Source of the DNA: Centipeda noxia ATCC 43541
GTDB taxonomy: Bacteria > Bacillota > Negativicutes > Selenomonadales > Selenomonadaceae
DNA length: 48,669 nucleotides
Reading direction: 5' to 3'
Assembly: GCF_000160555.1 (NCBI RefSeq)
Contig: NZ_GG749279.1
Location: forward strand, 95,915 to 144,583
The notes below the pieces were generated by a model. It saw nothing but the letters and a program-made list of their open reading frames with translations, searched no databases and had not been told where the DNA came from. Positions within the stretch are counted from its first letter, which is position 1; every line of letters starts with the position of its first letter. The position numbers and the translations under genes were made by a program. This document shows positions 15,184 to 24,338 of this stretch, in pieces.

Positions 15184-16023
15184 ATGAATCAAATACAAAG
15201 AATTACCAGCGCGTCGAACCCTCTTATACGGCTGACATCTGCCGTTGTACACGTACATCGCCGCGCGGCAAAAGAAGGGCTGTTCACCGCAGAAGGGCTG
15301 CGCCTTGCGGAGATGGCGGCAGTTTCCAACTGGAAGATTCGATGTGCATTTCTGACAGAGAATGCTGTGGCAGGGGAGCGCGCGCAGGCACTGCTGAGAA
15401 TACTCGCTGCACGGAGGGCACCTGTCGCCCTCATCCCGGAGACAATGTTTTCAAACTTATCCGAGACCGAGAGCCAGCAGGGGATACTTCTCCTGATGGA
15501 ACGGGGAAAAAATATGTCGCTGCGGGAACTCGTCAGGCAGAGGAACGATGTCGATCCACCGCTCTATATTGTGCTTGACCGCGTCCAGGATCCCGGCAAT
15601 GTCGGGACAATCCTGCGTACGGCAGATGCGGCGGGCGCATCCGGTGTCATTCTCCTGCGCGGATCCGCCGATGTATACAGCGGCAAGGTTGTGCGTGCAA
15701 CGATGGGGGCACTCTTTCATGTGCCTTTTGCAGAAGGAATTGCGGTGATGGAACTGATGGATTTCGTCCGTTCTGAGAGGGTCACCCTTTGTGCCGCCGC
15801 GTGTGATGACGGGGCATGCATGCATTATGCCGCAGATTTGCGCCAACCTCTTGTTATTGTATTCGGAAATGAAGCAAACGGCGTATCAGAGGAACTTTTG
15901 GCCGCTTCAGAGCACATCTATATACCGATGTGCGGCAGTGCCGAGTCGCTCAATGTATCCGCTGCAGTGGCTGCCGTCCTATATGAGGCGATGCGGCAGC
16001 GTTTCTATACGGAAGGCGTATGA
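15184..16023 (+). CDS. SpoU/TrmH-family RNA 2'-O-methyltransferase
   Basis: This 279-residue SPOUT enzyme transfers methyl from AdoMet to a ribose 2'-OH of rRNA or tRNA. The N-terminal substrate-binding domain (1-100) begins IQRITSASNPLI. The knotted catalytic domain shows motif 1 LDRVQDPGNVGTILRTADAAG-like sequence, motif 2 VIVFGNEANGVS and motif 3 PMCGSAESLNVSAAVAAVLYE. It resembles the YsgA type found beside pheS in Bacillus. The ATG at 15184 has no ribosome site and follows the rplT terminator's T-run directly. An alternative in-frame ATG at 15139 lies 6 bases past the rplT stop and would translate through the hairpin. The target nucleotide is unknown. Confidence 0.9.
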   Translation: MNQIQRITSASNPLIRLTSAVVHVHRRAAKEGLFTAEGLRLAEMAAVSNWKIRCAFLTENAVAGERAQALLRILAARRAPVALIPETMFSNLSETESQQGILLLMERGKNMSLRELVRQRNDVDPPLYIVLDRVQDPGNVGTILRTADAAGASGVILLRGSADVYSGKVVRATMGALFHVPFAEGIAVMELMDFVRSERVTLCAAACDDGACMHYAADLRQPLVIVFGNEANGVSEELLAASEHIYIPMCGSAESLNVSAAVAAVLYEAMRQRFYTEGV

Positions 16024-16057
16024 TAAAAGGGGTGCCGCACATTGTGCAGCACCCCTT
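16024..16057 (-). terminator. Terminator of trxA, also serving the convergent methyltransferase gene
   Basis: AAGGGGTGC (16027-16035) pairs with GCACCCCTT (16049-16057), with an inner GCAC/GTGC stem. On the minus strand the stem is followed by TTTTAT, so it terminates trxA best. Confidence 0.8.
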
Positions 16058-16074
16058 GTGCATTCTGTTCTGAT

Positions 16075-16386
16075 CTACTTTGGCAGGAGAGCGAGCAGGC
16101 GCTCCTTTGAGACCATTCCGATCAATTCGTCAACAGGTTCCCCATCCTTAAAGAGGATGATATGGGGAAGGCTCATTACTTCATATTTTCCGGCGATGTC
16201 CTGGGCTCCATCCACATTGATTTTGCAGATTTTAATATCCTTGCGCTCTTCGGCAAGTTCTTTCAGGATTGGGGTGAGCATGAGGCAGGGCGTACACCAG
16301 TCCGCCCAGAAATCGACAACAACCCATTGATCCGCCTGCAATACCTCAGCTTCAAATGTTTTTCCTGTCACCTCTGCAACAGCCAT
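16075..16386 (-). CDS. trxA: Thioredoxin
   Basis: This 103-residue cytoplasmic dithiol carrier has active site WADWCTPC, a Thr variant of the usual WCGPC that may alter redox potential. The cis-proline loop is SLPH. Standard length, with the usual VDFWA strand before the active site and the FKDGEPVDE hairpin after it. The ATG at 16386 has AAGGAG 9 bases upstream; an in-frame TTG just before it directly abuts that site. It has its own promoter and terminator. Confidence 0.95.
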   Translation of the reverse strand: MAVAEVTGKTFEAEVLQADQWVVVDFWADWCTPCLMLTPILKELAEERKDIKICKINVDGAQDIAGKYEVMSLPHIILFKDGEPVDELIGMVSKERLLALLPK

Positions 16387-16427
16387 GACATCCAACTCCT
16401 TCGCATTATTTTATGATCCTCGCAGTC

Positions 16428-16456
16428 ATCATAATCAAAAGGAAAATTTTTTTCAA
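16428..16456 (-). promoter_or_regulatory. Promoter of trxA
   Basis: Minus-strand TTGAAA (16451-16456, 5 of 6) and TATGAT (16428-16433, 5 of 6) with a 17-base spacer. Confidence 0.7.
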
Positions 16457-16561
16457 GAGTTTTCGGAGCAAGACTTTTTTTGAAATTTGCTTCCCATTGA
16501 TTGAGAAGGATGACATGTCTCTATTTTCCTAGCTGCGGCGTACTCTCCACGGATTGTTCGG

Positions 16562-16590
16562 TTGCGTGTGCCTGCGAAAAGGTATATAAT
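16562..16590 (+). promoter_or_regulatory. Promoter of the GGDEF-EAL/queF/pdxK transcript
   Basis: TTGCGT (16562-16567) and a perfect TATAAT (16585-16590) with a 17-base spacer. The leader is about 57 bases. Confidence 0.7.
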
Positions 16591-16653
16591 ATCGAGGACA
16601 GGGGAATCATATTCGCATCGTACATTTGAGAACAGAAAAGTGAGGAAGGGAAT

Positions 16654-18345
16654 ATGAGCGGAAAGAAGAGGATCTCGTTGAGCCCTGTGCTGAAGCAGCA
16701 TAAGTTCATCTTTGATCTGATGAAAAATACGACGTCCGATTTCACCTTTATGATGGACCCGGCTGCCGATATCTTTCTTGCTGCACCGGCATTCGTCCAA
16801 ACATATGGCCTCCCTGCAGAGACTTTAGTGCATGTTGCGGATGTCTTGGAACCTCTCGTCTATATCCAAGATCGAAAACCTCTGGAGGCCCTCTTTTCTT
16901 CGCTGGATCATCTGACAGAGGGACGGGATCGCCAGCTGGATTTCCGCATGCGCGACGCGAAAGGGGATTTTTCATGGCTGCGTTTGAAGGGAAGGCTCGG
17001 TTTTGCCGGGGATGGCACGCCGAACCTTTTCGTCGGGACGATCAGCCAGCTTGCGCGGCGCAGCGCGGCAGATTCTGTGACAGGTCTCCTCAATCGCTAT
17101 CAATTCATTGAGGATCTTGGAACTGCCCTGCGTACGGCACGCGAGACAGGCGGCGGAGGCGGACTTCTCGTTATGGGGATCGACAATTTCCGTACCGTCA
17201 ACGAGGCGTTTAATCACGAGGTCGGAGATATTATTCTGCGGCAGCTCTCAGAGCGTATTCTCCAGAATATTCCGCGGAAACTCTCGCTCTATCGATTGGA
17301 CGGCGACGAATTCGGACTCATATACCCAGATGCAGATGAAGAGATGCTCAAGGAGTTCTTTGCCCGTGTACAGCGTGAATTCGCGCATCCTCAGGTCTAT
17401 GACGGGCGTCAGTATATCGTCACTGTGTCGGCCGGCATGGTGTTCTATCCGCAGTCAGCGCGCGATCCCCTGGTTCTGCACAAATACGCGCAGGCTGCAT
17501 TGGATGCGGCGAAGGCCGGCGGGAAGAACCGCATCAATGAGTTCTCAAAAGAGGTCTATAACCGTTGGCTGCGCTCGCTTACCATTCAGGAGCAGATTTT
17601 GCAGGATGTGAAGGCGGGCTGCCGCAATTTCGAACTTTACTTTCAGCCGCAAGTGGCAGGCGACGATCAGCACTTGGTCGGAGCTGAGACTCTGTTGCGC
17701 TGGAAAAACAACAAGGGGCGCATGGTTGCTCCGATGGAGTTTATCCGGATTCTCGAGGAGACCAAGACGATTGTGCCGGTAGGCCGCTGGATCTTCGAGC
17801 AGGCGCTGCGTGTCTGCAAGGAATGGAGAAAGCAGATTCCAAATTTCTGCATGAGCATCAATATGAGCTATGAGCAGATCAAGGACCTATCGCTCCTTGA
17901 GTTTGTGGAGGACTGCCTGCGGCGGCACGATATGCCGGCGGATGCAGTGGTGCTCGAGCTGACGGAGAGCAAGATTGTCAGCGATCTGAAATTCGTCAAT
18001 GCACAGTTTGATGCATTCCGCAGACGCGGCATCAAGGTTGCCATGGATGACTTCGGGACGGGCTATTCATCGCTGTCCTCACTTAAGAACCTCAACTGTG
18101 ACATCGTCAAGATTGACCGCGCGTTTGTCATGCGAATCCTTGAGAATCATTTCGATCGGAAGTTGGTCGAGTATACAGTCGATCTTTGCCACAGCATTGG
18201 CATGACGACATGCATTGAGGGTGTTGAACGGCAGGATGAATACGACTGCCTTGTCAAGATATGCAAGACAGATACGATCCAGGGGTATCTCTTTGGTCGT
18301 CCCGAACCGCAGGATATATTCGAACAGAAATTTTTAGGTATGTGA
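16654..18345 (+). CDS. PAS-GGDEF-EAL protein, cyclic-di-GMP phosphodiesterase-like
   Basis: This is a 563-residue soluble protein. A PAS-like sensor (about 20-135) precedes a GGDEF domain (about 137-300), whose signature reads DGDEF at 216-220 while the metal-binding Asp177 is kept. The EAL domain (about 315-560) has ETLLR at 345-349 (ExLxR kept), INMS near 402, LELTES, DDFGTG at 465-470, VKID and QGYLFGRP. The EAL half therefore looks catalytically complete, and the GGDEF half may be weak or regulatory. No membrane segment is apparent. GAGGAAGGGA lies just before the ATG. It is followed without a gap by queF. Confidence 0.9.
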   Translation: MSGKKRISLSPVLKQHKFIFDLMKNTTSDFTFMMDPAADIFLAAPAFVQTYGLPAETLVHVADVLEPLVYIQDRKPLEALFSSLDHLTEGRDRQLDFRMRDAKGDFSWLRLKGRLGFAGDGTPNLFVGTISQLARRSAADSVTGLLNRYQFIEDLGTALRTARETGGGGGLLVMGIDNFRTVNEAFNHEVGDIILRQLSERILQNIPRKLSLYRLDGDEFGLIYPDADEEMLKEFFARVQREFAHPQVYDGRQYIVTVSAGMVFYPQSARDPLVLHKYAQAALDAAKAGGKNRINEFSKEVYNRWLRSLTIQEQILQDVKAGCRNFELYFQPQVAGDDQHLVGAETLLRWKNNKGRMVAPMEFIRILEETKTIVPVGRWIFEQALRVCKEWRKQIPNFCMSINMSYEQIKDLSLLEFVEDCLRRHDMPADAVVLELTESKIVSDLKFVNAQFDAFRRRGIKVAMDDFGTGYSSLSSLKNLNCDIVKIDRAFVMRILENHFDRKLVEYTVDLCHSIGMTTCIEGVERQDEYDCLVKICKTDTIQGYLFGRPEPQDIFEQKFLGM

Positions 18346-18837
18346 ATGGCAAGAGAAAAAACGGGGGAAGGGCTTACTCTCCTCGGGGAACAGCGGACAA
18401 ATTACGGCTATGATTATGCGCCCGAGGCGCTTGAGACCTTCCGGAACAAACATACAGATTATGATTACTGGGTGCGCTTCAACTGCCCTGAGTTTACGAC
18501 GCTCTGCCCGATTACCGGACAGCCGGATTACGGGACGATTTACATCTCCTATATGCCGGCAGAGCGCATGGTCGAGAGCAAGTCGCTGAAGCTCTATCTA
18601 GTGAGCTTTCGCAATCATGGAGACTTTCACGAAGATGTGGTAAATATCATCATGAAAGATCTCATTCAGTTAATGGCTCCGAAATATATCGAAGTGCAGG
18701 GGAAGTTTCTGCCGCGCGGCGGGATTTCCATCGATCCCTATGCGAACTACGGCATTCCGGGGACGAAGTACGAGGAGCTGGCATGGACTCGCCTCTCTAT
18801 GCATGACCGTGTACCAGAACGGGTGGATAATCGCTGA
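18346..18837 (+). CDS. queF: NADPH-dependent preQ0 reductase (7-cyano-7-deazaguanine reductase)
   Basis: This 163-residue T-fold enzyme reduces the nitrile of preQ0 to the amine preQ1 in queuosine synthesis. The nucleophilic Cys lies in [11 protein letters not shown] and the QueF signature is [16 protein letters not shown]. The short form (Bacillus-type, single domain) is present. The ATG begins at the base after the stop of the GGDEF-EAL gene, with no strong ribosome site, so coupling is likely. It overlaps the next gene by one base (TGATG). No preQ1 riboswitch and no other queuosine gene is nearby. Confidence 0.95.
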   Translation: MAREKTGEGLTLLGEQRTNYGYDYAPEALETFRNKHTDYDYWVRFNCPEFTTLCPITGQPDYGTIYISYMPAERMVESKSLKLYLVSFRNHGDFHEDVVNIIMKDLIQLMAPKYIEVQGKFLPRGGISIDPYANYGIPGTKYEELAWTRLSMHDRVPERVDNR

Positions 18838-19667
18838 TGGCGCACCAGAAACGAATTGCCCTCATCAACGACATCACGGGATTCGGCCGTTGTTCCGTGA
18901 CGGTGCAGCTTCCTCTGATCTCAGCGATGCGCGTGCAGGCATGTCCGCTCCCGACGGCGATACTTTCCGTGCATACGGGATTCCCGAATCACTATCTCGA
19001 CGATTATACGGCGCGTATGCGCCCCTATATGGAAAATTGGGCAGAAAACGGACTGACTTTCGATGCTCTGCTGACAGGGTTTCTCGGTTCGGAGGAGCAG
19101 ATCGAGGTCGTGCTTGAGTGCATTCGCCGTTTTAAGGGGAAGGATACCGAGGTTATTGTCGATCCCGTCATGGGAGACAACGGTAAGCTCTATTCTTCCT
19201 ATACACCGGAACTCTGTGCGAAGATGCGGCAGCTGCTTCCGCATGCGGATGTAGTGACGCCGAATCTCACGGAGGCGTGTCAGCTGCTGGGGGTCCCGTA
19301 TCCGCCGGGGGGATTGGTGTCTATGCCTGCGCTTGAAAAGATGGCGGCAGACATTGCGGCGATGGGACCGCGCGATGTCATCATCACGGGCCTTCACGCG
19401 GGGGATCGGGTGCGGACCTATCTCTATGGAAACGGCAGAGGCCATTCTTTTGACAATGCAAAGGTCGGCCATGATCGATCCGGTTCCGGCGATGCGTTTG
19501 CGGCGATTGTTGCGGCCGCACTCGTGCGCGGTATGCCGCTTGCGGAGGGGGCACAGGTTGCTGCAGATTTCATTGGGCACTGCCTTCTCTATGCTGAGGA
19601 GCTTGGCCTGCCGTGGAACTATGGACTTCCGTTTGAAGCGTTTATGGGTGAGCTTACGGTGCTGTGA
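18837..19667 (+). CDS. Pyridoxal/pyridoxamine kinase (PdxY/PdxK-like)
   Basis: This 276-residue ribokinase-fold enzyme phosphorylates B6 vitamers in the salvage pathway. It begins RIALINDITGFGRCSV, carries DPVMGDNGKLY for ATP/Mg binding and ends its active site with GHDRSGSGDAFAA, in which GSGD replaces the usual GTGD as the anion hole. Sequence style fits PdxY more than ThiD. Its ATG overlaps the queF stop. A strong terminator follows, closing the transcript. Confidence 0.88.
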   Translation: MAHQKRIALINDITGFGRCSVTVQLPLISAMRVQACPLPTAILSVHTGFPNHYLDDYTARMRPYMENWAENGLTFDALLTGFLGSEEQIEVVLECIRRFKGKDTEVIVDPVMGDNGKLYSSYTPELCAKMRQLLPHADVVTPNLTEACQLLGVPYPPGGLVSMPALEKMAADIAAMGPRDVIITGLHAGDRVRTYLYGNGRGHSFDNAKVGHDRSGSGDAFAAIVAAALVRGMPLAEGAQVAADFIGHCLLYAEELGLPWNYGLPFEAFMGELTVL

Positions 19668-19681
19668 GTGTCTTTGCATGC

Positions 19682-19708
19682 AAAAGCTGCCGCGATGCGG
19701 CAGCTTTT
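19682..19708 (+). terminator. Terminator after the pyridoxal kinase gene
   Basis: A perfect 12-bp stem AAAAGCTGCCGC (19682-19693) with its complement (19697-19708), loop GAT, ends in TTTT. Symmetry allows function on both strands. Confidence 0.9.
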
Positions 19709-19740
19709 CTCATATCTGTGTATGATTAGGAGTATATGTT

Positions 19741-20400
19741 ATGATTGTATATGCAACACATGCGGGAGGCCGTTATCTCCCGATGGAAGAGAGCCTTCGC
19801 GAGCAGCCGGAGGGGAAGCGTGCCGTCTATGTCAATATTACGAATGACTGCAACTGCGACTGCGTTTTTTGCCTGCGCAGTATGAAGGAGATGGCGCGGG
19901 AATCCTCGCTCTGGATCGAACATGATCCGAGTCTCCCCGAGATTGTCGAGGAGCTTGAGCGCCTGCCGTGGCAATATGTGCGCGAGGTGGTGTGCTGCGG
20001 ATTCGGCGAGCCGCTGATCCGCCTTGACACGGTACTTTCCGTATTGCGCTGGGTCAAGGAACATCATCCGGATATGCCGACGCGCGTTAATACGAACGGC
20101 CTCGGCGAACTGGAACACGGATATGTATTTGCTGATCAATTTGCGGGTCTGCTCGATACCGTCTCGATCAGTCTCAATGCTTCCAATGCGGAACGCTATC
20201 TCGCGCTCACGCGTTCGAGATTCGGCATCTCCTCCTATGAGGCAATGCTCACATTTGCCGAGCACTGTAAGCCATACGTGCCGAATGTCGTGCTCACGGT
20301 GGTGGAAAAGGTCGAGGATGCAGAGGAGATCGCCCTTTGCCGAAGGATCTGTGCAGAGCGCGGGCTGACTCTGCGCGTTCGTCCTTATGAGGACAGTTGA
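19741..20400 (+). CDS. Small radical SAM protein, TatD-associated family type
   Basis: This 219-residue protein carries the [4Fe-4S]/AdoMet motif CNCDCVFC near residues 37-44, in the context YVNITNDCNCDCVFCLR. It continues with CCGFGEPLIR (the GGE-like motif) and NTNGLGE. The short length and the opening strand resemble the radical SAM family usually linked to TatD nucleases, whose reaction is unknown. No tatD gene is adjacent. TTAGGAG lies about 9 bases before the ATG. No promoter is obvious between the preceding terminator and this gene. Family placement is by recall; radical SAM identity is secure. Confidence 0.8.
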   Translation: MIVYATHAGGRYLPMEESLREQPEGKRAVYVNITNDCNCDCVFCLRSMKEMARESSLWIEHDPSLPEIVEELERLPWQYVREVVCCGFGEPLIRLDTVLSVLRWVKEHHPDMPTRVNTNGLGELEHGYVFADQFAGLLDTVSISLNASNAERYLALTRSRFGISSYEAMLTFAEHCKPYVPNVVLTVVEKVEDAEEIALCRRICAERGLTLRVRPYEDS

Positions 20401-20538
20401 CGGGACTGCGCTCTTTGCGCGTGCTAAAATATAGATTTTTTGAGATGGATATGGTAAACTGATTGTTGATATTTTTGTATAAGAGACAGAGTAAGTCCCG
20501 ACAGAGGATATGATTTCGTGCGCATACAGGAGGACGAT

Positions 20539-21567
20539 ATGGACGAGAAAATCAGAGAACTCAAGGCGCGTGCCCGCGCTGCGATTGCAGACACGGCGAG
20601 CAGTCTTGGCGAACTCAATGATATTCGCGTGAAATTTCTGGGAAAAAAGGGAGAGATCACGTCGCTTCTGCGCAGTATGAGTGCGGTTGCGGAGGAGGAG
20701 CGTCCGCGCATCGGTAAGATCGTCAACGAAGCGCGTGCCGAACTCGAGGCGCTGTTCACGGAAAAATCTGAGGAGCTCTCGCGCCGTGCGCTTGCGGAAA
20801 AGATTGCCTCTGAGCAAATTGATGTGACACTGCCGGGACGTACGGAGCAGGTCGGGCATCTCCATCCGCTGACGATTACGCTGAACCGCATCAAGAAGAT
20901 CTTTCTGCAGATGGGATTCACCATCGAGGAAGGCCCTGAGATCGAGAGTGATTACTATAACTTTGAGGCGCTGAACCTGCCGAAGGATCATCCCGCGCGC
21001 GATATGCAGGACTCGTTCTATATCACGGAGGATATTCTCCTGCGGTCGCAGACTTCGCCTGTCCAGGCGCGTACGATGCAAAAGAGCGAGCCAAATGCCC
21101 CGATTCGCATGATTGCGCCTGGGCGTGTTTATCGCCGCGATTCATATGATGCAACGCATTCGCCAATGTTTACGCAGGTAGAGGGGCTTGTGATCGACCG
21201 AGGGATCTCCTTTGCCGATCTCAAGGGAACGCTTGAACTTTGCCTCCATCAGCTTTTTGATGCGGAGGCAAAGGTGCGCTTTCGACCAAGCTTTTTCCCG
21301 TTCACGGAACCCTCAACAGAAGTCGATATCTCTTGCTCCTCCTGTCATGGCACAGGATGTCGTGTGTGTAAGGGGACGGGATGGCTTGAGATCCTCGGTG
21401 CAGGTATGGTACACCCGAATGTCCTTCGTATGAGCGGCTACGATCCCGAGCAGGTATCCGGGTTCGCATTCGGTATGGGCGTCGAGCGCATTGCGATGCT
21501 CGCCTACGGTGTGGATGATCTGCGCCTGTTCTATGACAACGATGTGCGGTTTTTACATCAGTTTTAA
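20539..21567 (+). CDS. pheS: Phenylalanyl-tRNA synthetase alpha subunit
   Basis: This 342-residue catalytic subunit forms an (alpha-beta)2 enzyme that charges tRNA-Phe. An N-terminal coiled coil (1-90) precedes the class II core, with [19 protein letters not shown]-type motif 2 sequence and [17 protein letters not shown] as motif 3. A Cys-rich insertion, [18 protein letters not shown], suggests a structural zinc knuckle, as in many Clostridia-like enzymes. The ATG at 20539 has AGGAGG 5 bases upstream; a GTG at 20518 precedes that site. The 138-base gap before it shows no clear promoter and no T-box. Confidence 0.96.
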   Translation: MDEKIRELKARARAAIADTASSLGELNDIRVKFLGKKGEITSLLRSMSAVAEEERPRIGKIVNEARAELEALFTEKSEELSRRALAEKIASEQIDVTLPGRTEQVGHLHPLTITLNRIKKIFLQMGFTIEEGPEIESDYYNFEALNLPKDHPARDMQDSFYITEDILLRSQTSPVQARTMQKSEPNAPIRMIAPGRVYRRDSYDATHSPMFTQVEGLVIDRGISFADLKGTLELCLHQLFDAEAKVRFRPSFFPFTEPSTEVDISCSSCHGTGCRVCKGTGWLEILGAGMVHPNVLRMSGYDPEQVSGFAFGMGVERIAMLAYGVDDLRLFYDNDVRFLHQF

Positions 21568-21579
21568 GGAGGCGATACA

Positions 21580-24012
21580 ATGCAGGTTTCCATCAAATGG
21601 CTGAAAGACTATGTGGATATTGATGAGACAGCGGAGGAAATTGCAGATCGCCTCACGATGGCAGGTGTCCCCGTGGAGCGCATCGTACGTGCAGATGAAG
21701 GGCTGGAAAAAGTCATCACAGGGCGCATCGAAAAGATCGTACCGCATCCGGATTCCGATCATCTGCTCATCTGTCAGCTGAACATCGGTCGAGATGATCT
21801 CCTCCAGATTGTTACCGGCGCGTCGAATGTGCGCGAAGGACATGTCGTTCCCGTCGCTCTGGTCGGCTCGATTCTTCCCGATGGGAAGAAGATTTCAAAG
21901 GGGAAGCTGCGCGGCATTCCTTCAAACGGAATGATGTGCTCGGCGGGGGAACTCGCGATTGATATCGAAGGACTGCCCGATGAGCAGATTCACGGGATCT
22001 ATATCCTGCCGGATGACACACCTGTCGGGATTCCCGCAGCAGAGGCGCTTGGGCTGGACGATGTCGTGCTTGAGTTCGAGCTGACGGCGAATCGTGCAGA
22101 CTGCTTCAGCGTGATTGGGATTGCACGTGAGATTGCAGCACTGACCGGAAAAGAACTGCATCTCCCGAAGATTGAGGTAGGAGAGACGGCCGAGGATAAT
22201 GCCTCTGATCTCGTCACGATTCAAATTGCAGACGCGGATCTCTGTCGGCGCTTTTCGGCGCGTGTCCTGCGTGATGTGAAGATTGCCCCATCGCCTGCAT
22301 GGATTGTGGATCGCCTGCACGGCGCGGGTATTCGTTCGATCAATAATGTCGTCGATGTTACGAACTTTGTCATGCTCGAGCTCGGTCAGCCTCTTCACGC
22401 CTATGACTACGACGCTGTTGCCGGACATATCCTCACGGCTCGCCGTGCGCATGCGGGGGAAAATCTTCATACACTCGACGACTCCGCACGTACAGCTGTC
22501 GGCGATGAGTTGGTGATTGCCGACAGTGAAAAGCCCGCCGGACTTGCAGGCATTATGGGCGGTCTGGAATCTGAGATTACAGACGGGACAACCTCCGTCA
22601 TTCTGGAAGCTGCGGCCTTCCATGGACCGACGATCCGGCGTACAGCACGCCGCATTGGGCTTCACTCTGAGGCTTCCGGCCGCTTTGAACGAGGTGTTGA
22701 TGAGACCGAGACCGTGCGCGCGGCAACGCGAGCTGCACAGCTCCTTGCGGAGATGGGAGCATGCACGGTAGCAAAGGGCGTTGTCGATATCTATCCGACG
22801 CGTCGCGTCCCGACAGTACTTGAGTTCAGCGCACGCACGGTCGGGGAGCGCATCGGTGCGAATATCCCCGGCGACTGGATGGCATCCGCGCTCCGCTCGC
22901 TCGGGTTCATTGTTGAGGAGAAGGCGCTTGAGACCTATCGCGTCGCCGTTCCTTCGTGGCGCGGAGACGTGACGATGATGGAGGATATCTCTGAGGAGGT
23001 TGCACGCTTCTACGGATATGATAACATCGCTTCACGTCTGCCCATGGGCGCTGTTCAGCAAGGACGTACGAGTGAGATGCAGGATTTCGTCGATGCCATG
23101 CGTGAGTCGCTTTGTGCACTCGGCATGACGGAAGAACTGTCATTTAGTTTTACCAGCGAAAAAACACTCGACAAACTCGGCGTCCCTCCGGACAGCCCGC
23201 TGCGTCAGGCAATCCCGATTATGAATCCACTGACCGATGAATATCCGCTCATTCGGACGACGCTCCTTACCAGCATGCTTGAGAATGCAGCACGCAATGT
23301 TGCGCGCAAGAATACAGATCTCCGTCTCTTTGATATTGCGCCGGTATTTTTTCCGAAGGCACTGCCTGTCACGGAACTTGTTCACGAAAAACTCAAGATC
23401 GCGGGTCTCATTACGGGACGCCGCAGCCCGATCGCGTGGGATACGAGCAATGATCTGGTCGATTTCTACGACATGAAGGGCATTGTGGAGCGCTTCCTCG
23501 CGGCGATCGGCGTGCAGAAATATACCGTGGAACGCGGCGAGCACTTTGCCCTGCATCCCGGCAAGACAGCCTTCTTTAAGAAGGGCCGTGATGTAATCGC
23601 TGTGGTCGGGGAGCTGCATCCGACGATTGCCGCGAATTTTGGAATCGCACAGAACGTTTATATCTTTGAGATGGATGCGGAGACGCTTCTGCGCTATCGC
23701 AGGAAAAAGACCGTGATCGCGGCCCTGCCGAAGTATCCGGCATCGACCCGTGATCTTGCGATTCTTGTCGATGCCGACCTCACGACATCGGAGATCGATC
23801 GCGTGATCGCCAAGAATGGCGGGAAATTTTTCCGCAGCGCGACGCTGTTTGATATTTATATGGGCAAGCAGGTCGCAGAGGGGAAAAAGAGCATGGCATT
23901 CCATCTGTATTTCCAGTCGGATGATAAGACGCTGACTGACGAGGAAGTGGACGCGGCATTTTCTGATATCCTGCGTGCGGCAGAGGAGCAGCTGCACGCG
24001 CAGCTTCGATAG
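21580..24012 (+). CDS. pheT: Phenylalanyl-tRNA synthetase beta subunit
   Basis: This 810-residue subunit binds and edits tRNA-Phe. Domains are an N-terminal EMAP/OB-type tRNA-binding region (about 40-150, PHPDSDHLLICQL), the B3/B4 editing domain (about 210-400), B5 (about 405-475), a catalytic-like core (about 480-690), and a C-terminal ferredoxin-fold anticodon-binding domain (about 715-810, KYPASTRDLAILVD). Length is standard. AAGGAGG lies before the ATG, 12 bases after the pheS stop. Confidence 0.97.
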   Translation: MQVSIKWLKDYVDIDETAEEIADRLTMAGVPVERIVRADEGLEKVITGRIEKIVPHPDSDHLLICQLNIGRDDLLQIVTGASNVREGHVVPVALVGSILPDGKKISKGKLRGIPSNGMMCSAGELAIDIEGLPDEQIHGIYILPDDTPVGIPAAEALGLDDVVLEFELTANRADCFSVIGIAREIAALTGKELHLPKIEVGETAEDNASDLVTIQIADADLCRRFSARVLRDVKIAPSPAWIVDRLHGAGIRSINNVVDVTNFVMLELGQPLHAYDYDAVAGHILTARRAHAGENLHTLDDSARTAVGDELVIADSEKPAGLAGIMGGLESEITDGTTSVILEAAAFHGPTIRRTARRIGLHSEASGRFERGVDETETVRAATRAAQLLAEMGACTVAKGVVDIYPTRRVPTVLEFSARTVGERIGANIPGDWMASALRSLGFIVEEKALETYRVAVPSWRGDVTMMEDISEEVARFYGYDNIASRLPMGAVQQGRTSEMQDFVDAMRESLCALGMTEELSFSFTSEKTLDKLGVPPDSPLRQAIPIMNPLTDEYPLIRTTLLTSMLENAARNVARKNTDLRLFDIAPVFFPKALPVTELVHEKLKIAGLITGRRSPIAWDTSNDLVDFYDMKGIVERFLAAIGVQKYTVERGEHFALHPGKTAFFKKGRDVIAVVGELHPTIAANFGIAQNVYIFEMDAETLLRYRRKKTVIAALPKYPASTRDLAILVDADLTTSEIDRVIAKNGGKFFRSATLFDIYMGKQVAEGKKSMAFHLYFQSDDKTLTDEEVDAAFSDILRAAEEQLHAQLR

Positions 24013-24027
24013 AAGGCGGTGTGAGCC

Positions 24028-24285
24028 ATGGCTGAGGAGAAAAAGGAAATACAACGGGTCGTCGTTGAGATGTTCGGGCAGAGTTACCAGCTCAAGACGG
24101 ATGAGCCGGAACGCCTCAAACGTCTTGCGGCGGAGAGTGATCGACGCATCAAGGCAATGTCGAAGAAGGTGCGAAGTTTCGATGTGCAGCGCATTGCCTC
24201 TCTTACCGTTCTCCAGATGATGGACGAATATGAGCAGCTCCAACGCGACTATGATGAGCTCGTTCAGCTGCTCGAGGAAAAGTAA
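24028..24285 (+). CDS. zapA: Cell division protein ZapA
   Basis: This 85-residue FtsZ-bundling protein promotes Z-ring assembly. The N-terminal strand segment (VVEMFGQSYQLKT) and the long C-terminal coiled coil (about 45-85) are typical, as is the position after pheT in many Firmicutes. It lies 15 bases from the pheT stop and is followed by a strong terminator. Confidence 0.92.
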   Translation: MAEEKKEIQRVVVEMFGQSYQLKTDEPERLKRLAAESDRRIKAMSKKVRSFDVQRIASLTVLQMMDEYEQLQRDYDELVQLLEEK

Positions 24286-24292
24286 CAGGCAT

Positions 24293-24335
24293 AAAAACAG
24301 GCTGCGATGGAATATTTCCATCGCAGCCTGTTTTT
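24293..24335. terminator. Bidirectional terminator between zapA and tonB
   Basis: A perfect 20-bp stem (24293-24312 with 24316-24335) with A and T tracts at its ends serves both converging transcripts. Confidence 0.95.
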
Positions 24336-24338
24336 GCT

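Noticed and set aside
20401-20538. T-box or strong promoter before pheS
   Set aside because: No T-box sequence and no good pair of promoter hexamers at 16-18 bases; several AT-rich candidates had wrong spacing.
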